A model generated the notes under the pieces. That model did not search any database, had not been told where the DNA came from, and saw only the letters and a program-made list of their open reading frames with translations. A DNA stretch of 64,000 bases, taken from NCBI RefSeq assembly GCF_014698475.1, contig NZ_JACJTB010000021.1:1-64000 (forward strand), read 5' to 3'. The DNA is from Nostoc spongiaeforme FACHB-130 (GTDB lineage: Bacteria > Cyanobacteriota > Cyanobacteriia > Cyanobacteriales > Nostocaceae). Made by a program: the position numbers and the translations under genes. Below, piece by piece: positions 17,831 to 26,956 of the stretch (positions are counted from its first letter, which is position 1; every line of letters starts with the position of its first letter).

Positions 17831-20194
17831 TTATCGGCCTTCTGCCTCCTGCCTTTCAACTTTTGCCTTCTTAAATTTTTGCCAAAACTTCGACGGGCAA
17901 TTTTGGATGGCAATAGTAGTTGTTGTTCCTACCAGCAACCAAGCTGAAGGTATAAACGGCACCCATACACCCCAGATTAATAAACCGAGACAGAGTAAAT
18001 AAAGTATGCCAGAGGTAATACCCAAGGCTAATGCCAACAAGGGTAACTGCCGCCACCGCCAAACCAACAAGCCACCAACCACAGACCAACCCCAAATCCA
18101 AAGTATTTCCCACCCAAAAGGCCAAACTGTCAACAATGGTCGCTGATTTAAGACGGCACTAATAATTTGGCTAATCATGTGTGCCTGAACAGTAACTCCG
18201 GGCATTTGTGTGTCTAATTTGCTGCTGAATGGTGTCGCCCAATAGTCAGGAAAGTCACCTCTAGCTGTCACACCAATTAAAATAATTCGGTCTTTGATGG
18301 CGCTAGAGTTCATCGGACTCGATAAAATTTGGGTGAGTGTGACGGTTTCGGCAATTTTCTTAGTAGCGCGATAGTTGAGTAAGGTTTGTCCACTATTGGC
18401 ATCAATGCCTTGATAGCCGCTACTACGAGATGATAAACGGGGAAAAATGGTATTACCTAACTGTAAATTTCCTTGGGGGGTAAATTTTGGTTGAATTCCC
18501 AAGGGTAAAAGATAACGAAATGCTAATTGTGTACTGAACGCATAGTCAGCAGAACACAGGGATGCTGTTTCTGGGGTGAAAAACATCAAATGGCGACGCA
18601 CCACTCCATCGGGATCATGCAGAAAGTCGCTGAATCCTTGCCGATTTTTGGGAATTTCTGGTGGTGGTTCAATGCCTTTGGTCATGACAGTTGAATCACT
18701 ACCTTTACACACACCAATTAAATTATCAGTTTTTTGCAGCTTTTGAGCTAACTCTGGGAGTTCGGCGGGAAAATCACGATAAATATCTAAACCGATCGCT
18801 CGCGGTTGGTATTCTTGTAATTTGATTAGTAGGGCATTGAGTGATTGATCAGATAAAGAAGTTCCCTTCAAAACCTGACCGCTACGGCGTTGGTTGACTA
18901 AATCCGCATCGTCAATGGTGACAATTAATAGTCGCGGATCTGACCCTTCATCAGGGCGCGATCGCATCATTTGATCGTAAGCTTGGAGTTCTGCACTTTG
19001 GAAAACTCCGAAAAACCGCAGCCCCAAAATTGCCAATGTCATGACGACACTGGAGGCTATACCTAATTTCCAGTGCAATTTGGGGTATTTATTTGAAATT
19101 GAAACTGATTTGGTTGGCGGTGTGAGTTCTTGCCAATTTAGGGGGATTTGGGCGGGATTTTGACAAATTACTGGTAGCCATGTCGCACAGGGAAATTTAT
19201 CTTCTAAGCCTTGTAAACGTTCCCTGGCTTGGCGGACTGCTTGGTATAAAGATTCTCCCCCAGCAAAACTTGTTAAAAAATATTTCAAAAATTCTTGGGC
19301 TACTTGGTCGGGGACAGGTTCGCGCATAATCACCATTTGGGGAATATGGAGATCAGCTAATTCTCGCGCTAGTCCCAAACCATCACAGGAATTAAAAATT
19401 GCCAATTGCAAGCCGCGTTCGATGGCTTGTTTGAGGGCATATCTTAACTCGTGAATGCTGAAGCTATCGGTTTTGTTTAAATAAATTGTCCCTGTGACAT
19501 CATTTCCCTGACTAGAACTGTGTCCCGCAAAGAATAAAATATCCCAATTTTGCCGCCAGAGAAAATCGTTTAATTCTTGACGCTGTGGTTCTACTAAAAA
19601 GGTGATATCGGCATTTTGACATTGTTGCAAAATGGCTAAATCTGCTTGGGTGTCAATGCCTTGACTGTTGCCGACAATGGCTAAAATTTTAACTTTGTGG
19701 TTTTGCTTGCGGAGTTGGGGGATGCTGTCGTAGGTTGGTGAAGCGATCGCTATTTCTGCTTTAGGATATCGTTCCAGTAATTCCCACAGATGCCAAGGTA
19801 ATCTCTGCAATTGACTATTATCTGTTTGTAAAATTACCCGCACTTCATCCGTAGGCATGAGTTTTTCTAGCCATTTTTCCCGCAGTGGGCGAAATTCTTC
19901 GGAACGCAACCAAGTATTAAAACGTGCCTGTAAAACATGGGCTAAATCTTGACAACTTTGGGTAATAGAAACATTTGTGACTTGGATTTTCTCAGCATCT
20001 AAGCGAAAGGTATTACCAATTTGACGATAACTTGATTGCCAACGGGTGTAGTATAGCGGCATTTCTGGGCATGGTGGCAGTCTACCAGTGATTTCTGTGG
20101 TTGGGCGATCGCTTTCTTCACCAATCTGAAGCGTCACACCAAACCCTTGGTTAAAACTAACGTCTCCAAATTTCAAAACCACTAACTTAGCCAT
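17831..20194 (-). CDS. CHAT-CHASE2 membrane protein (caspase-like protease fused to sensor domain)
   Basis: 787-aa protein. The N-terminal half is a CHAT domain, a caspase-family cysteine peptidase fold; the catalytic dyad looks intact as His225 (FAGHSSS) and Cys270 (FNSCDG). After one transmembrane helix (about residues 373-395) follows a CHASE2 extracytoplasmic sensor (about 400-690, LLIVTIDDADL..., IILIGVTARGDFPDYW), then three C-terminal helices. This topology places the peptidase in the cytoplasm and the sensor outside. The start is the ATG at 20194 (MAKLVVLKFGDV); a TTG lies two codons upstream. It is followed by DUF928 and preceded by DUF1822 on the same strand. No kinase or cyclase is attached, unlike most CHASE2 proteins. 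Confidence 0.9.
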   Translation of the reverse strand: MAKLVVLKFGDVSFNQGFGVTLQIGEESDRPTTEITGRLPPCPEMPLYYTRWQSSYRQIGNTFRLDAEKIQVTNVSITQSCQDLAHVLQARFNTWLRSEEFRPLREKWLEKLMPTDEVRVILQTDNSQLQRLPWHLWELLERYPKAEIAIASPTYDSIPQLRKQNHKVKILAIVGNSQGIDTQADLAILQQCQNADITFLVEPQRQELNDFLWRQNWDILFFAGHSSSQGNDVTGTIYLNKTDSFSIHELRYALKQAIERGLQLAIFNSCDGLGLARELADLHIPQMVIMREPVPDQVAQEFLKYFLTSFAGGESLYQAVRQARERLQGLEDKFPCATWLPVICQNPAQIPLNWQELTPPTKSVSISNKYPKLHWKLGIASSVVMTLAILGLRFFGVFQSAELQAYDQMMRSRPDEGSDPRLLIVTIDDADLVNQRRSGQVLKGTSLSDQSLNALLIKLQEYQPRAIGLDIYRDFPAELPELAQKLQKTDNLIGVCKGSDSTVMTKGIEPPPEIPKNRQGFSDFLHDPDGVVRRHLMFFTPETASLCSADYAFSTQLAFRYLLPLGIQPKFTPQGNLQLGNTIFPRLSSRSSGYQGIDANSGQTLLNYRATKKIAETVTLTQILSSPMNSSAIKDRIILIGVTARGDFPDYWATPFSSKLDTQMPGVTVQAHMISQIISAVLNQRPLLTVWPFGWEILWIWGWSVVGGLLVWRWRQLPLLALALGITSGILYLLCLGLLIWGVWVPFIPSAWLLVGTTTTIAIQNCPSKFWQKFKKAKVERQEAEGR

Positions 20195-20429
20195 GACCAA
20201 TAAAAAATTTTAAATTTTATCGCAAATTGCAGAGTAACAATTTAAATCTAGTCCCTAGCCTTTAGTACAATACGGCGTAAATAAACAGACCACACTTCGG
20301 CTACTTCGGCTGCGGTCAGTACAAGTACGCTCAGTGACCATAAGAAATTGCTAAAAGGCTTGTGGTATCCTTATTATTTCTTTTTACTTTTGCCTTTTTA
20401 CTTTTGCCTTGTTGTACTAGCCTGTTTTT

Positions 20430-21395
20430 TCAAATCATAAATTGTTCTCTCACACTCATATCATTTAACGAAATTTCGACGCTAAATTGTTCTTGAATGT
20501 CTCCCCGAAATTGCAATTGAATATAATTATCTGCACTGCGGGCTTGGGCTTCTAGAAATACTGCGCCTGACTCATCTAATACTGTGAGTTTTACACCTTC
20601 TGGCAAATAAACTTGATTAGTTGTGGGGTGCAGTTGCAAACGGATACTAGTTTGATTTTCTTCTGGGCTAATTTCAACAATCAACATTAAGGGTTGATGA
20701 GCAATTTGAATACCCAAATCAATGAGTTTTGCTCTTTTAGTAGTTTGTGAGCGTTGGTTAGCAGATGATTCTTCCGTAGTTACACTACCACGAAAAGCAT
20801 AATTAGGTCTAGAATCTAACAATTCTCGTAAAGCTTCCACTGTTTGCCAGCCTGCATCCACTTGACCGATAAACCATTGGCTTAAATTTACTAAAGCTTT
20901 AGCTGGAGAAACTTGCAATTGGGCGATGCGGTCAATTAATGCTTCTAGAGGTTGTAGTTGATGCAATGGTAAAAATTCATCATGCACACTCCGCATAAAT
21001 CCTAATATATGGGCTTCATGGAGTAGTTCATCTACTTGCACCACCACATAACCTACTCTGTCTTCCCAAGTTTCAGGCGGAATGACACAAGCTTGTTCAT
21101 TTAATTTGACTGGGCGACATTCTAAACGACCGACAGAGGTAATTTCTAAGTCAGCTACGTTACTACATAACTGCATTATCGGGTTCCAACTATCGCCAAC
21201 GTTGAGGTTGGTGGGAATTTCCATTAATTGCAAATACTCATTCACCACCCAGACAGCCAATGTATTCAATCGTACTTGTTCTGCTTTGGTCGAGTTTGGT
21301 TGTTGATGGGCAAATCTTTCAGCTATCTTACAAGCGGCTTGAGTGATAGGCAACGTGATGCCTAAATCATCTACTCTCTGGGTGGTGCGAGTCAT
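20430..21395 (-). CDS. DUF1822 family protein
   Basis: About 321-aa soluble protein. The features DDLGITLPITQAA, NTLAVWVVNEYLQLM, VGDSWNP and PPETWEDRVGYVVVQVDE in the first half and a C-terminal beta-sandwich-like part identify DUF1822, an uncharacterised cyanobacterial family. The start is the ATG at 21395 (MTRTTQRV). It is the first gene of a minus-strand group with CHAT-CHASE2 and DUF928. A second DUF1822 gene at 32394 follows a sigma-like gene, which hints that DUF1822 proteins link sigma factors with CHAT-CHASE2 signalling. Confidence 0.82.
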   Translation of the reverse strand: MTRTTQRVDDLGITLPITQAACKIAERFAHQQPNSTKAEQVRLNTLAVWVVNEYLQLMEIPTNLNVGDSWNPIMQLCSNVADLEITSVGRLECRPVKLNEQACVIPPETWEDRVGYVVVQVDELLHEAHILGFMRSVHDEFLPLHQLQPLEALIDRIAQLQVSPAKALVNLSQWFIGQVDAGWQTVEALRELLDSRPNYAFRGSVTTEESSANQRSQTTKRAKLIDLGIQIAHQPLMLIVEISPEENQTSIRLQLHPTTNQVYLPEGVKLTVLDESGAVFLEAQARSADNYIQLQFRGDIQEQFSVEISLNDMSVREQFMI

Positions 21396-21549
21396 AATGT
21401 TATACCTAGTGTTCAGGACTGTGTTGTAGTATCTATCGCCCAGGCTCAATAAATTTATGCCACAAAATCAAGAAATAAAAGAAATATCCTGATATTTTTG
21501 TGTATTCATAAATTTGTGCTATTGCAAGGCAAAGATATATAAAGTTTGT

Positions 21550-22698
21550 ATGAAGCGGTTGCTGTTAATTACAGAAAGATTTTCCCCAGATGTGGGGGGT
21601 TTGGCTAGGAGTGCGACAAGGCTAGTAGGGACGCTGTGTCAGTTGGGTGTAGCAGTTGATGTTGTTACCTGGAGTCGTTATCTACAACCGGGGGAAGTTC
21701 TACCACCGGAAAGTATAGATGGCAAATCCCGTGTTTATCGTATTGGGCTATACCGTAATTGGGATATGACTATGCCCCATACTTTAAATGTGCTGGAATG
21801 GTTGCATTCTTGTTGGCATTATGATGCAGTGTGGGGGCATTATGTATTTCCAAGCGGTTTTTTAGCAACTTGGTTTGGAGGAATGCAAGGAATACCCAGC
21901 ACTATTAGCGCCCGTGGGAATGATATTGATAAAGAAATGTTTCCCCCTGGTGATTTTGCCCGTTTGCAATGGACTCTGCAACAAACTCAGGTAATTACGG
22001 CTGTGAGTGCTGATATGTCGCGCAAAATTCAGCTATTGAGTGGGAGAAATGATGTGTTGGTGTTGAAAAATGCCGTAGACACAGAAATTTTTGCCCCTCA
22101 GTCGATAATTAATAAGGAATCTTTAGGAATTGCACCAGAAGAAGTAGTATTGGGATTTTGTGGAGAATTGCGGGAGAAGAAAGGACAGCAATTTTTATTA
22201 AATGCTTTAACAACGGTGCGAAATCAGCGTCCAGCTTGTTTATTGATTATCGGTGAAGTGCGGGCTTCTCAGGAATCTGTGCTGCAAGTTTATGCAACTC
22301 AACACCCAGAACATGCACAAAGAATTATTGTGACGGGACATTTACCTGATACTCAAGCTGTGGCGGCACACTTACAATTGTGTGATGTGTATCTCCAGCC
22401 TTCACTGTGGGAAGGAATGCCAAATGCACTTTTAGAAGCAATGGCTTGTGGTTGTTGTTGTATTGCTAGTGATGCGGGGGGTATTACGGAAGTAATTACA
22501 CATGGTGAAGATGGTTTTATTTTGCCGCGATCGCAACTGCATAAATTAGGTGAAGCTGTCTTAGAATGTTTGACAATGCCCAGCACGATCAAATCTCAAA
22601 TTACTCAAGCTGCACGCGATCGCATCCTCAAAGAATATTCTATCGCTCAAGAACAACAGCGACTGCAAATTGTTATTGACCGTCTTTTAAAAAACTAA
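21550..22698 (+). CDS. glycosyltransferase family 4 protein
   Basis: 382-aa GT-B retaining glycosyltransferase. The N-terminal acceptor half begins LLLITERFSPDVGGLARS; the donor-binding half has VLGFCGELREKKGQQFL and the E-x7-E motif in PSLWEGMPNALLEAMACG. It would add sugars from an NDP donor to a glycolipid, polysaccharide or protein. I choose the ATG at 21550 (MKRLLLITE); the frame is open from 21514. A second GT4 gene lies convergently at 22892, with a palindromic repeat between them. Specific sugar and acceptor unknown. Confidence 0.9.
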   Translation: MKRLLLITERFSPDVGGLARSATRLVGTLCQLGVAVDVVTWSRYLQPGEVLPPESIDGKSRVYRIGLYRNWDMTMPHTLNVLEWLHSCWHYDAVWGHYVFPSGFLATWFGGMQGIPSTISARGNDIDKEMFPPGDFARLQWTLQQTQVITAVSADMSRKIQLLSGRNDVLVLKNAVDTEIFAPQSIINKESLGIAPEEVVLGFCGELREKKGQQFLLNALTTVRNQRPACLLIIGEVRASQESVLQVYATQHPEHAQRIIVTGHLPDTQAVAAHLQLCDVYLQPSLWEGMPNALLEAMACGCCCIASDAGGITEVITHGEDGFILPRSQLHKLGEAVLECLTMPSTIKSQITQAARDRILKEYSIAQEQQRLQIVIDRLLKN

Positions 22699-22773
22699 GG
22701 GTGAAATCAAGTCAAAAGTCAAAAGTAAAAATGCAAAATCAAATCAGCAAACTATCCCCCTTATCTATATAAT

Positions 22774-22917
22774 ATCTTGCACCTAGCGACTGAAGTCGCG
22801 GCTACACAGACAAAACCCGCCTGCGCGGGTTCAAAACCCTTGATTTTCCATTAGTCCGCGTAGGCGGACTTCGTTTCTATAGCCGCGAATTTCATTCGTT
22901 GGGGCTAGGTGCAAGAT
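22774..22917. repeat. 144-bp palindromic element with 14-bp terminal inverted repeats
   Basis: Perfect arms ATCTTGCACCTAGC (22774-22787) and GCTAGGTGCAAGAT (22904-22917). Inside are nested stems (CCCGCCTGCGCGGG, AGTCCGCGTAGGCGGACT). The minus-strand GT4 gene ends inside the right arm, so its last eight codons come from the element. A shorter relative with GAAGTCGCGGCTACA is at about 48670-48725. Confidence 0.85.
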
Positions 22918-24136
22918 GTGTGTCTACCTTGTCTCCCTTGTCTACCTTATCCCCTTCCTCAACCCCCAACTCAGTATAAGCCTTAATTAAAGCTTCACCA
23001 GCCAGTTGCCAAGTATAATGCTGTTCTATTCGCCCTCTAGCATTAGCGGCGAGATAAGTTGCTAATTCTGGTTCATTTCGCAAGCGCAAAACTGCATCTT
23101 TTATAGCCTTGGCGGAACTGGGTTTAACTAACAAAAAATGTACGCCATCTTCGCCTAATTCTCGCACTACTGGTAAATCACTAGCAATTACAGGTGTACC
23201 TGTCGCCATTCCTTCTAAAATCTTCAATGGACAGCAGCCTTGAATTAAGTTGCGATCGTTTGCTGTTAAAGGTGCCAAAATCACGTCAGCATTATGAATA
23301 TATTGAACTAATTCTTGCTGTGATATTGGTTCTAATATTTTAAGCTGGTCAGCAACTTCTAATTTCACAGCCAGTTGTTTTAAGGTTTTAATTTGATCAT
23401 TTCTGCCTTGTCCAATTACAGTTAAATCAGCAGGAATCTCGCGGTTGATTAAAGCTAAAGCTTCAATTGCTAAATTTACACCTTGCCACGGTGATAAAGT
23501 ACCAAAATATATTAGCCTGAGAGATTGATTGTTTAAATTTTGGTTTTTTCCAGAGTAGGTAAATACATCCAAATCTACCCCATTAGGAATTACTCGAATT
23601 TTATTATCTGATATACCTCGATTTTGTAAATATTCTGAGGTAATACTACTGGGTGTGATAATTAAATCTGCTGCTGCTAGACAAATTTGCTCTTGAGTAT
23701 ATAACTTATGTAAAATCTCTTGATCATCAACAACATTTGGGTAGCGATATTTTAGCTCTATGGAAGGTAAGCCATTCACTTCAAAAATTAATTTTTGACA
23801 ATATTTCTGTTTATTTTGTGCAATTACAAAGCCTTCATAAATTGAACGAATATGTATAACTTGAAATTGCTTGTCTTGCAACCATAATTTCAATAAATGA
23901 CGAAAGTATAAAATTCGCTGAATCAAATTATCGCCACAAGCTGATAACGTTGTTTGAATAACCTGCGGATAAATTTCTTCACTATCTCTACATTCTCTTG
24001 TTGGTGAAACTGTTACTAACTGGATGCCATTAAAAGCAGTTCCTAAAGCTTGAGCAAATGCTGTAATATGAATTGCTGCTCCTTTTAGTGCTGGTACAGT
24101 ATCAAAGGAAATATAAGCTATTTTTGATTGCTTCAT
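22892..24136 (-). CDS. glycosyltransferase family 4 protein
   Basis: 414-aa GT-B glycosyltransferase beginning MKQSKIAYISFDTVPALKGA (ATG at 24136). The donor domain shows RLIYFGTLSPWQGVNLAIEA, and the E-x7-E region reads QGCCPLKILEGMATGTPVIA. The open frame extends upstream to 24220, but those codons lie inside MITE copy B, so I reject the longer start. The C-terminus is also altered: after GVEEGDKVDKGDKVDT the last residues HLAPSPNE are encoded by the palindromic element at 22774-22917. The gene is thus framed by repeats at both ends; the catalytic core looks intact. Confidence 0.88.
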   Translation of the reverse strand: MKQSKIAYISFDTVPALKGAAIHITAFAQALGTAFNGIQLVTVSPTRECRDSEEIYPQVIQTTLSACGDNLIQRILYFRHLLKLWLQDKQFQVIHIRSIYEGFVIAQNKQKYCQKLIFEVNGLPSIELKYRYPNVVDDQEILHKLYTQEQICLAAADLIITPSSITSEYLQNRGISDNKIRVIPNGVDLDVFTYSGKNQNLNNQSLRLIYFGTLSPWQGVNLAIEALALINREIPADLTVIGQGRNDQIKTLKQLAVKLEVADQLKILEPISQQELVQYIHNADVILAPLTANDRNLIQGCCPLKILEGMATGTPVIASDLPVVRELGEDGVHFLLVKPSSAKAIKDAVLRLRNEPELATYLAANARGRIEQHYTWQLAGEALIKAYTELGVEEGDKVDKGDKVDTHLAPSPNE

Positions 24137-24143
24137 AAATATA

Positions 24144-24329
24144 TATAGGAATCTGGTTTGATTTCTGAATTTATTTGTGTAGGTAGGGAATAGGGAATGG
24201 GTAGGGGCGGGTTTACTCAATCAATCTGTGGGTAAACGAAATTCTTGATCAACCCGCCCGTACAGAAATAGGAAAGAAGCCTGATCTGAGTGTACTGATT
24301 TTTTTCAGAAATCAAATATGAGTCATATA
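24144..24329 (-). repeat. MITE-like dispersed repeat, copy B (inverted)
   Basis: Begins TATAGGAATCTGGTTTGATT and ends with the inverted form of TATATGACTCATATTTGATT. It shares the AGTACACTCAGATCAGGC-type core with copies A and C and holds an extra palindromic insert (GGGCGGGTT...AACCCGCCC, about 24205-24262). It occupies most of the space upstream of the minus-strand GT4 gene; the rest up to 24577 is AT-rich with no other feature seen. Confidence 0.75.
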
Positions 24330-24577
24330 TATAGATGGCAGGTGGGCATTTTTAGCTAAACTTTCAATTAGCCTACAATATAGTCGTGAATACCAACCTT
24401 ACACATACTGCAAATATCAGATACAATTGCTTTATTTTGATGATTGAGGATAATCAAAGTAAAAGCAAAGTTTAATTTATTAAAAAATATTGCAAAATAT
24501 TGAAATAGATTTAAAAATTACTTTTTTTAATAAAAACGAAATAAATTTTACTAAAGCTGATTTAGTTGTAAATAATT

Positions 24578-25480
24578 ATGCCTATCGATGTACAACAATT
24601 CCGGCAAAACTTGACTTATACAGCGCAAGCATCAATTAAGCAAGTAATAGCTGATTTGCAAGAAATAGTAGAGATTGATCACCTCGCAGAACTGAAACAA
24701 AAGGAATATGGTAAAAAGGCATTAAATTACTTTTGGGGAATATTAATTGCTGTTGTTATGATAATTGTTGGTTCTATTATTATACCTGATGCTCAATTAT
24801 TAGGTGTGCTGATACTCTTATTAACTTTAGCAGTTTTTGTTCTAGCGATCGCTTTTATTTTGGCATTAGTCAAGCAGTCAAAATTTGGCAGAATAAACGT
24901 GATTAATTATCGCTATCAGTCTACACAAAGAATTTTACAAATGTTAGCGAGAGATATGGATACAAATGCGAATATAAATTTGCAATTATCTTTTAATAAA
25001 ACTGAAAAAAATGAGCATAAAACAAGTACCACACCCCACCCTAGTAAACCTGATTGGAAAATAGATAATTATCAACATGAATGGATGAGAATTCAAGGAC
25101 AGTTTCTCGATAAGACTCGCTTTGAATTATCTGCCACTTCTTTATCTAAAAAGCAGTACGGCTGGAAACGTGGTAGCAGTGGTAAAAGTAAATATAAATC
25201 AAAAACTAAGTCTGGAGGATTAGATATTCATTTAGATATGGTCTATCCTCAGCGTCGCTATGGCGCAATCAAAGTTTTAAAAGATGAAATTGACGGAGCA
25301 TTAAAATTACCAAAATTATCCAATCTGCGAAACTTAAGATTAACAGATAAATCTATGCAGCTTGCAGTCAGGATAGCACCGAATGTCGCTGACAATCAAG
25401 AGGAAATATATCAAACAGTTACAGCGATGTTTTTAAGTCTTTATCAAGTGTTGAATCTAGCACAAGCTTTGTCTAAATAA
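24578..25480 (+). CDS. hypothetical membrane protein with two adjacent transmembrane helices
   Basis: 300-aa protein that I do not recognise. The N-terminal 45 residues are helical and polar (QFRQNLTYTAQASIKQVI, a possible coiled coil). They are followed by two transmembrane helices (about 50-70 and 75-98, a tight hairpin) and a large, basic cytoplasmic domain with a Ser/Lys-rich loop (KRGSSGKSKYKSKTKSGG, about residues 206-223). The C-terminal part contains LDMVYPQRRYGAIKVLKDEIDGALKLP. The ATG at 24578 is the only start. It precedes the Uma2, lipoprotein and FHA genes on the same strand, but with a 190-bp gap. Confidence 0.65.
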   Translation: MPIDVQQFRQNLTYTAQASIKQVIADLQEIVEIDHLAELKQKEYGKKALNYFWGILIAVVMIIVGSIIIPDAQLLGVLILLLTLAVFVLAIAFILALVKQSKFGRINVINYRYQSTQRILQMLARDMDTNANINLQLSFNKTEKNEHKTSTTPHPSKPDWKIDNYQHEWMRIQGQFLDKTRFELSATSLSKKQYGWKRGSSGKSKYKSKTKSGGLDIHLDMVYPQRRYGAIKVLKDEIDGALKLPKLSNLRNLRLTDKSMQLAVRIAPNVADNQEEIYQTVTAMFLSLYQVLNLAQALSK

Positions 25481-25672
25481 GTAATATAATCTGTTAGCAG
25501 TAGCCTACATAGCAATCCTAAATAATTTACAAACATCTTTCTCCCTTGTCTACTCTGTCATCCTTGTCTCCCTTATCTCTGTTGTTCACATATCAAATAG
25601 GATGCTATATCTAGTTATCAAAATACTACAATAGACTGATAATGATTAAACAAACTTAAAAGCAGGTGAAAT

Positions 25673-26266
25673 ATGCAGTTAGAAATCAAACCACATCATT
25701 ACACACCTGAAGAATATTTAGAACTGGAAGAGAAAGCAGAATTTAGGAATGAATATCGTGATGGAGAAATTATTCCCATGACTGGTGGTACTACTAATCA
25801 TAATAAAATATCAGGCAATCTCTATGCTTACTTAAAGTTTGTTTTGAAGGCTCAAGATTATGAAATATATATCAGTGATGTTCGCTTATGGATTCCTCGA
25901 TATCGCCAGTATACTTATCCAGATGTGATGGTAATTGCCGGAGAACCTGTGTATACAGGAACAAATACGACTACTGTGATGAACCCTTGTTTAATTACCG
26001 AAGTTTTATCGAAATCAACTAAAAACTATGACCAAGGCGATAAATTTACTTATTATCGCTCAATTCCTGAGTTTAAGGAATATATTTTAATTGACCAGTA
26101 TAACTATCATGTTATGCAGTATGTTAAAACTGCTGAAGGTCAATGGTTATTTACTGAGACTGAAACTCAATCAGCAACTTTATCAATTCAAACACTGAAT
26201 GTTGAAGTTGCATTGAGTGATATTTATGAACGAGTTAATTTTGCTGACAACAATGAAGAAAGCTAA
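25673..26266 (+). CDS. Uma2 family (DUF820) endonuclease-fold protein
   Basis: 197-aa protein of the Uma2 family, very expanded in cyanobacteria, with a PD-(D/E)xK-like fold. Visible: YTPEEYLELEEKAEFRNEY near the N-terminus, the DVRLWIP..YTYPDVMVIAG catalytic-type segment (Asp followed by acidic residues), and YRSIPEFKEYILIDQ near residue 140. AGGTGA 4 nt before the ATG at 25673 supports the start. The 3' end is 9 bp from the next gene, so cotranscription with the lipoprotein gene is likely. The cellular role of Uma2 proteins is not established. Confidence 0.9.
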   Translation: MQLEIKPHHYTPEEYLELEEKAEFRNEYRDGEIIPMTGGTTNHNKISGNLYAYLKFVLKAQDYEIYISDVRLWIPRYRQYTYPDVMVIAGEPVYTGTNTTTVMNPCLITEVLSKSTKNYDQGDKFTYYRSIPEFKEYILIDQYNYHVMQYVKTAEGQWLFTETETQSATLSIQTLNVEVALSDIYERVNFADNNEES

Positions 26267-26275
26267 ACTAAATCT

Positions 26276-26953
26276 ATGAAGAATAGAGTTTTAAAAATTG
26301 CAACTTTAGTTTTTTTAATTACTGCCATCCTGGGATGTAACAATACAAATAACAAGACTGTAGAACAGCCAAATCAAGTAAATAGTCCTCCTGTGGCTGA
26401 AAATACAACTAATGTCGCCACGCGGACTGATAAAATTAAAATTAAAACCGAAACTGGGACTGATTTATTTGAACTTAAGCCCCAAGCAGATGGTGCTAAA
26501 TTAGTTGATGGAAAAGAGCAAGAAATAGCTAGAATTAAATCAGAAAAATCTGGTAAATTAAAATTTAAAAATCCTGCTGATAAAACTTTAGGTTATGTAG
26601 TCACAGAAAAAGGCTCTTGGAAGTTAGAAAATTCCAGCCAAAATCAAGGTTTATATAGTCTGATAAGGCAAAATAATGGTGATTATGGCTTAGAAAATGC
26701 AGGGAAAAAATTAGTTTATCAGATTAAATCAAATGATAAAGGTATCGAAATTTTAAACCCTAATAAACAGCTAGTTTATCAAGTCAGAATTAAAGAAGGC
26801 AAGACGGCTTTAAGAAATCCATCGGGTAAAACCGTGTTTTATACCAAATCAAGCATTTCACCAATTGCATTTGCTTGTTTTGGCTTCGATGTTCTCAACC
26901 GCGAACAGCAAGCAGCTTTAGCTTATGCAGTCAATTTAACAGGAGGACAATAG
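26276..26953 (+). CDS. putative lipoprotein
   Basis: 225-aa protein with a type II signal peptide: MKNRVLK, a hydrophobic core and lipobox AILG-C (Cys22). It would be lipid-anchored in the periplasm or outer membrane. The mature part has short beta-repeat-like segments that each describe 'K(T/L)V(F/Y)QV-RS' patterns (KLVYQIKSN, QLVYQVRIK, KTVFYTKSS), suggesting a small beta-structure. No named family recognised. It sits between Uma2 (9 bp upstream) and the FHA gene (3 bp downstream), so all three are probably one operon. Function unknown. Confidence 0.75.
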   Translation: MKNRVLKIATLVFLITAILGCNNTNNKTVEQPNQVNSPPVAENTTNVATRTDKIKIKTETGTDLFELKPQADGAKLVDGKEQEIARIKSEKSGKLKFKNPADKTLGYVVTEKGSWKLENSSQNQGLYSLIRQNNGDYGLENAGKKLVYQIKSNDKGIEILNPNKQLVYQVRIKEGKTALRNPSGKTVFYTKSSISPIAFACFGFDVLNREQQAALAYAVNLTGGQ

Positions 26954-26956
26954 ACT

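Noticed and set aside
17871-18125. 84-aa minus-strand ORF near the CHAT-CHASE2 C-terminus
   Set aside because: A different frame of the same strand within a well-supported gene, hydrophobic only because the gene encodes membrane helices there.
22774-22917. tRNA or structured RNA
   Set aside because: Stems are strong, but there is no acceptor, T-loop (GGTTCGAATCC-type) or CCA pattern; it is better explained as a palindromic repeat.
24137-24220. N-terminal extension of the second GT4 protein
   Set aside because: Encoded by MITE copy B; the conserved GT4 N-terminus begins at the ATG at 24136.
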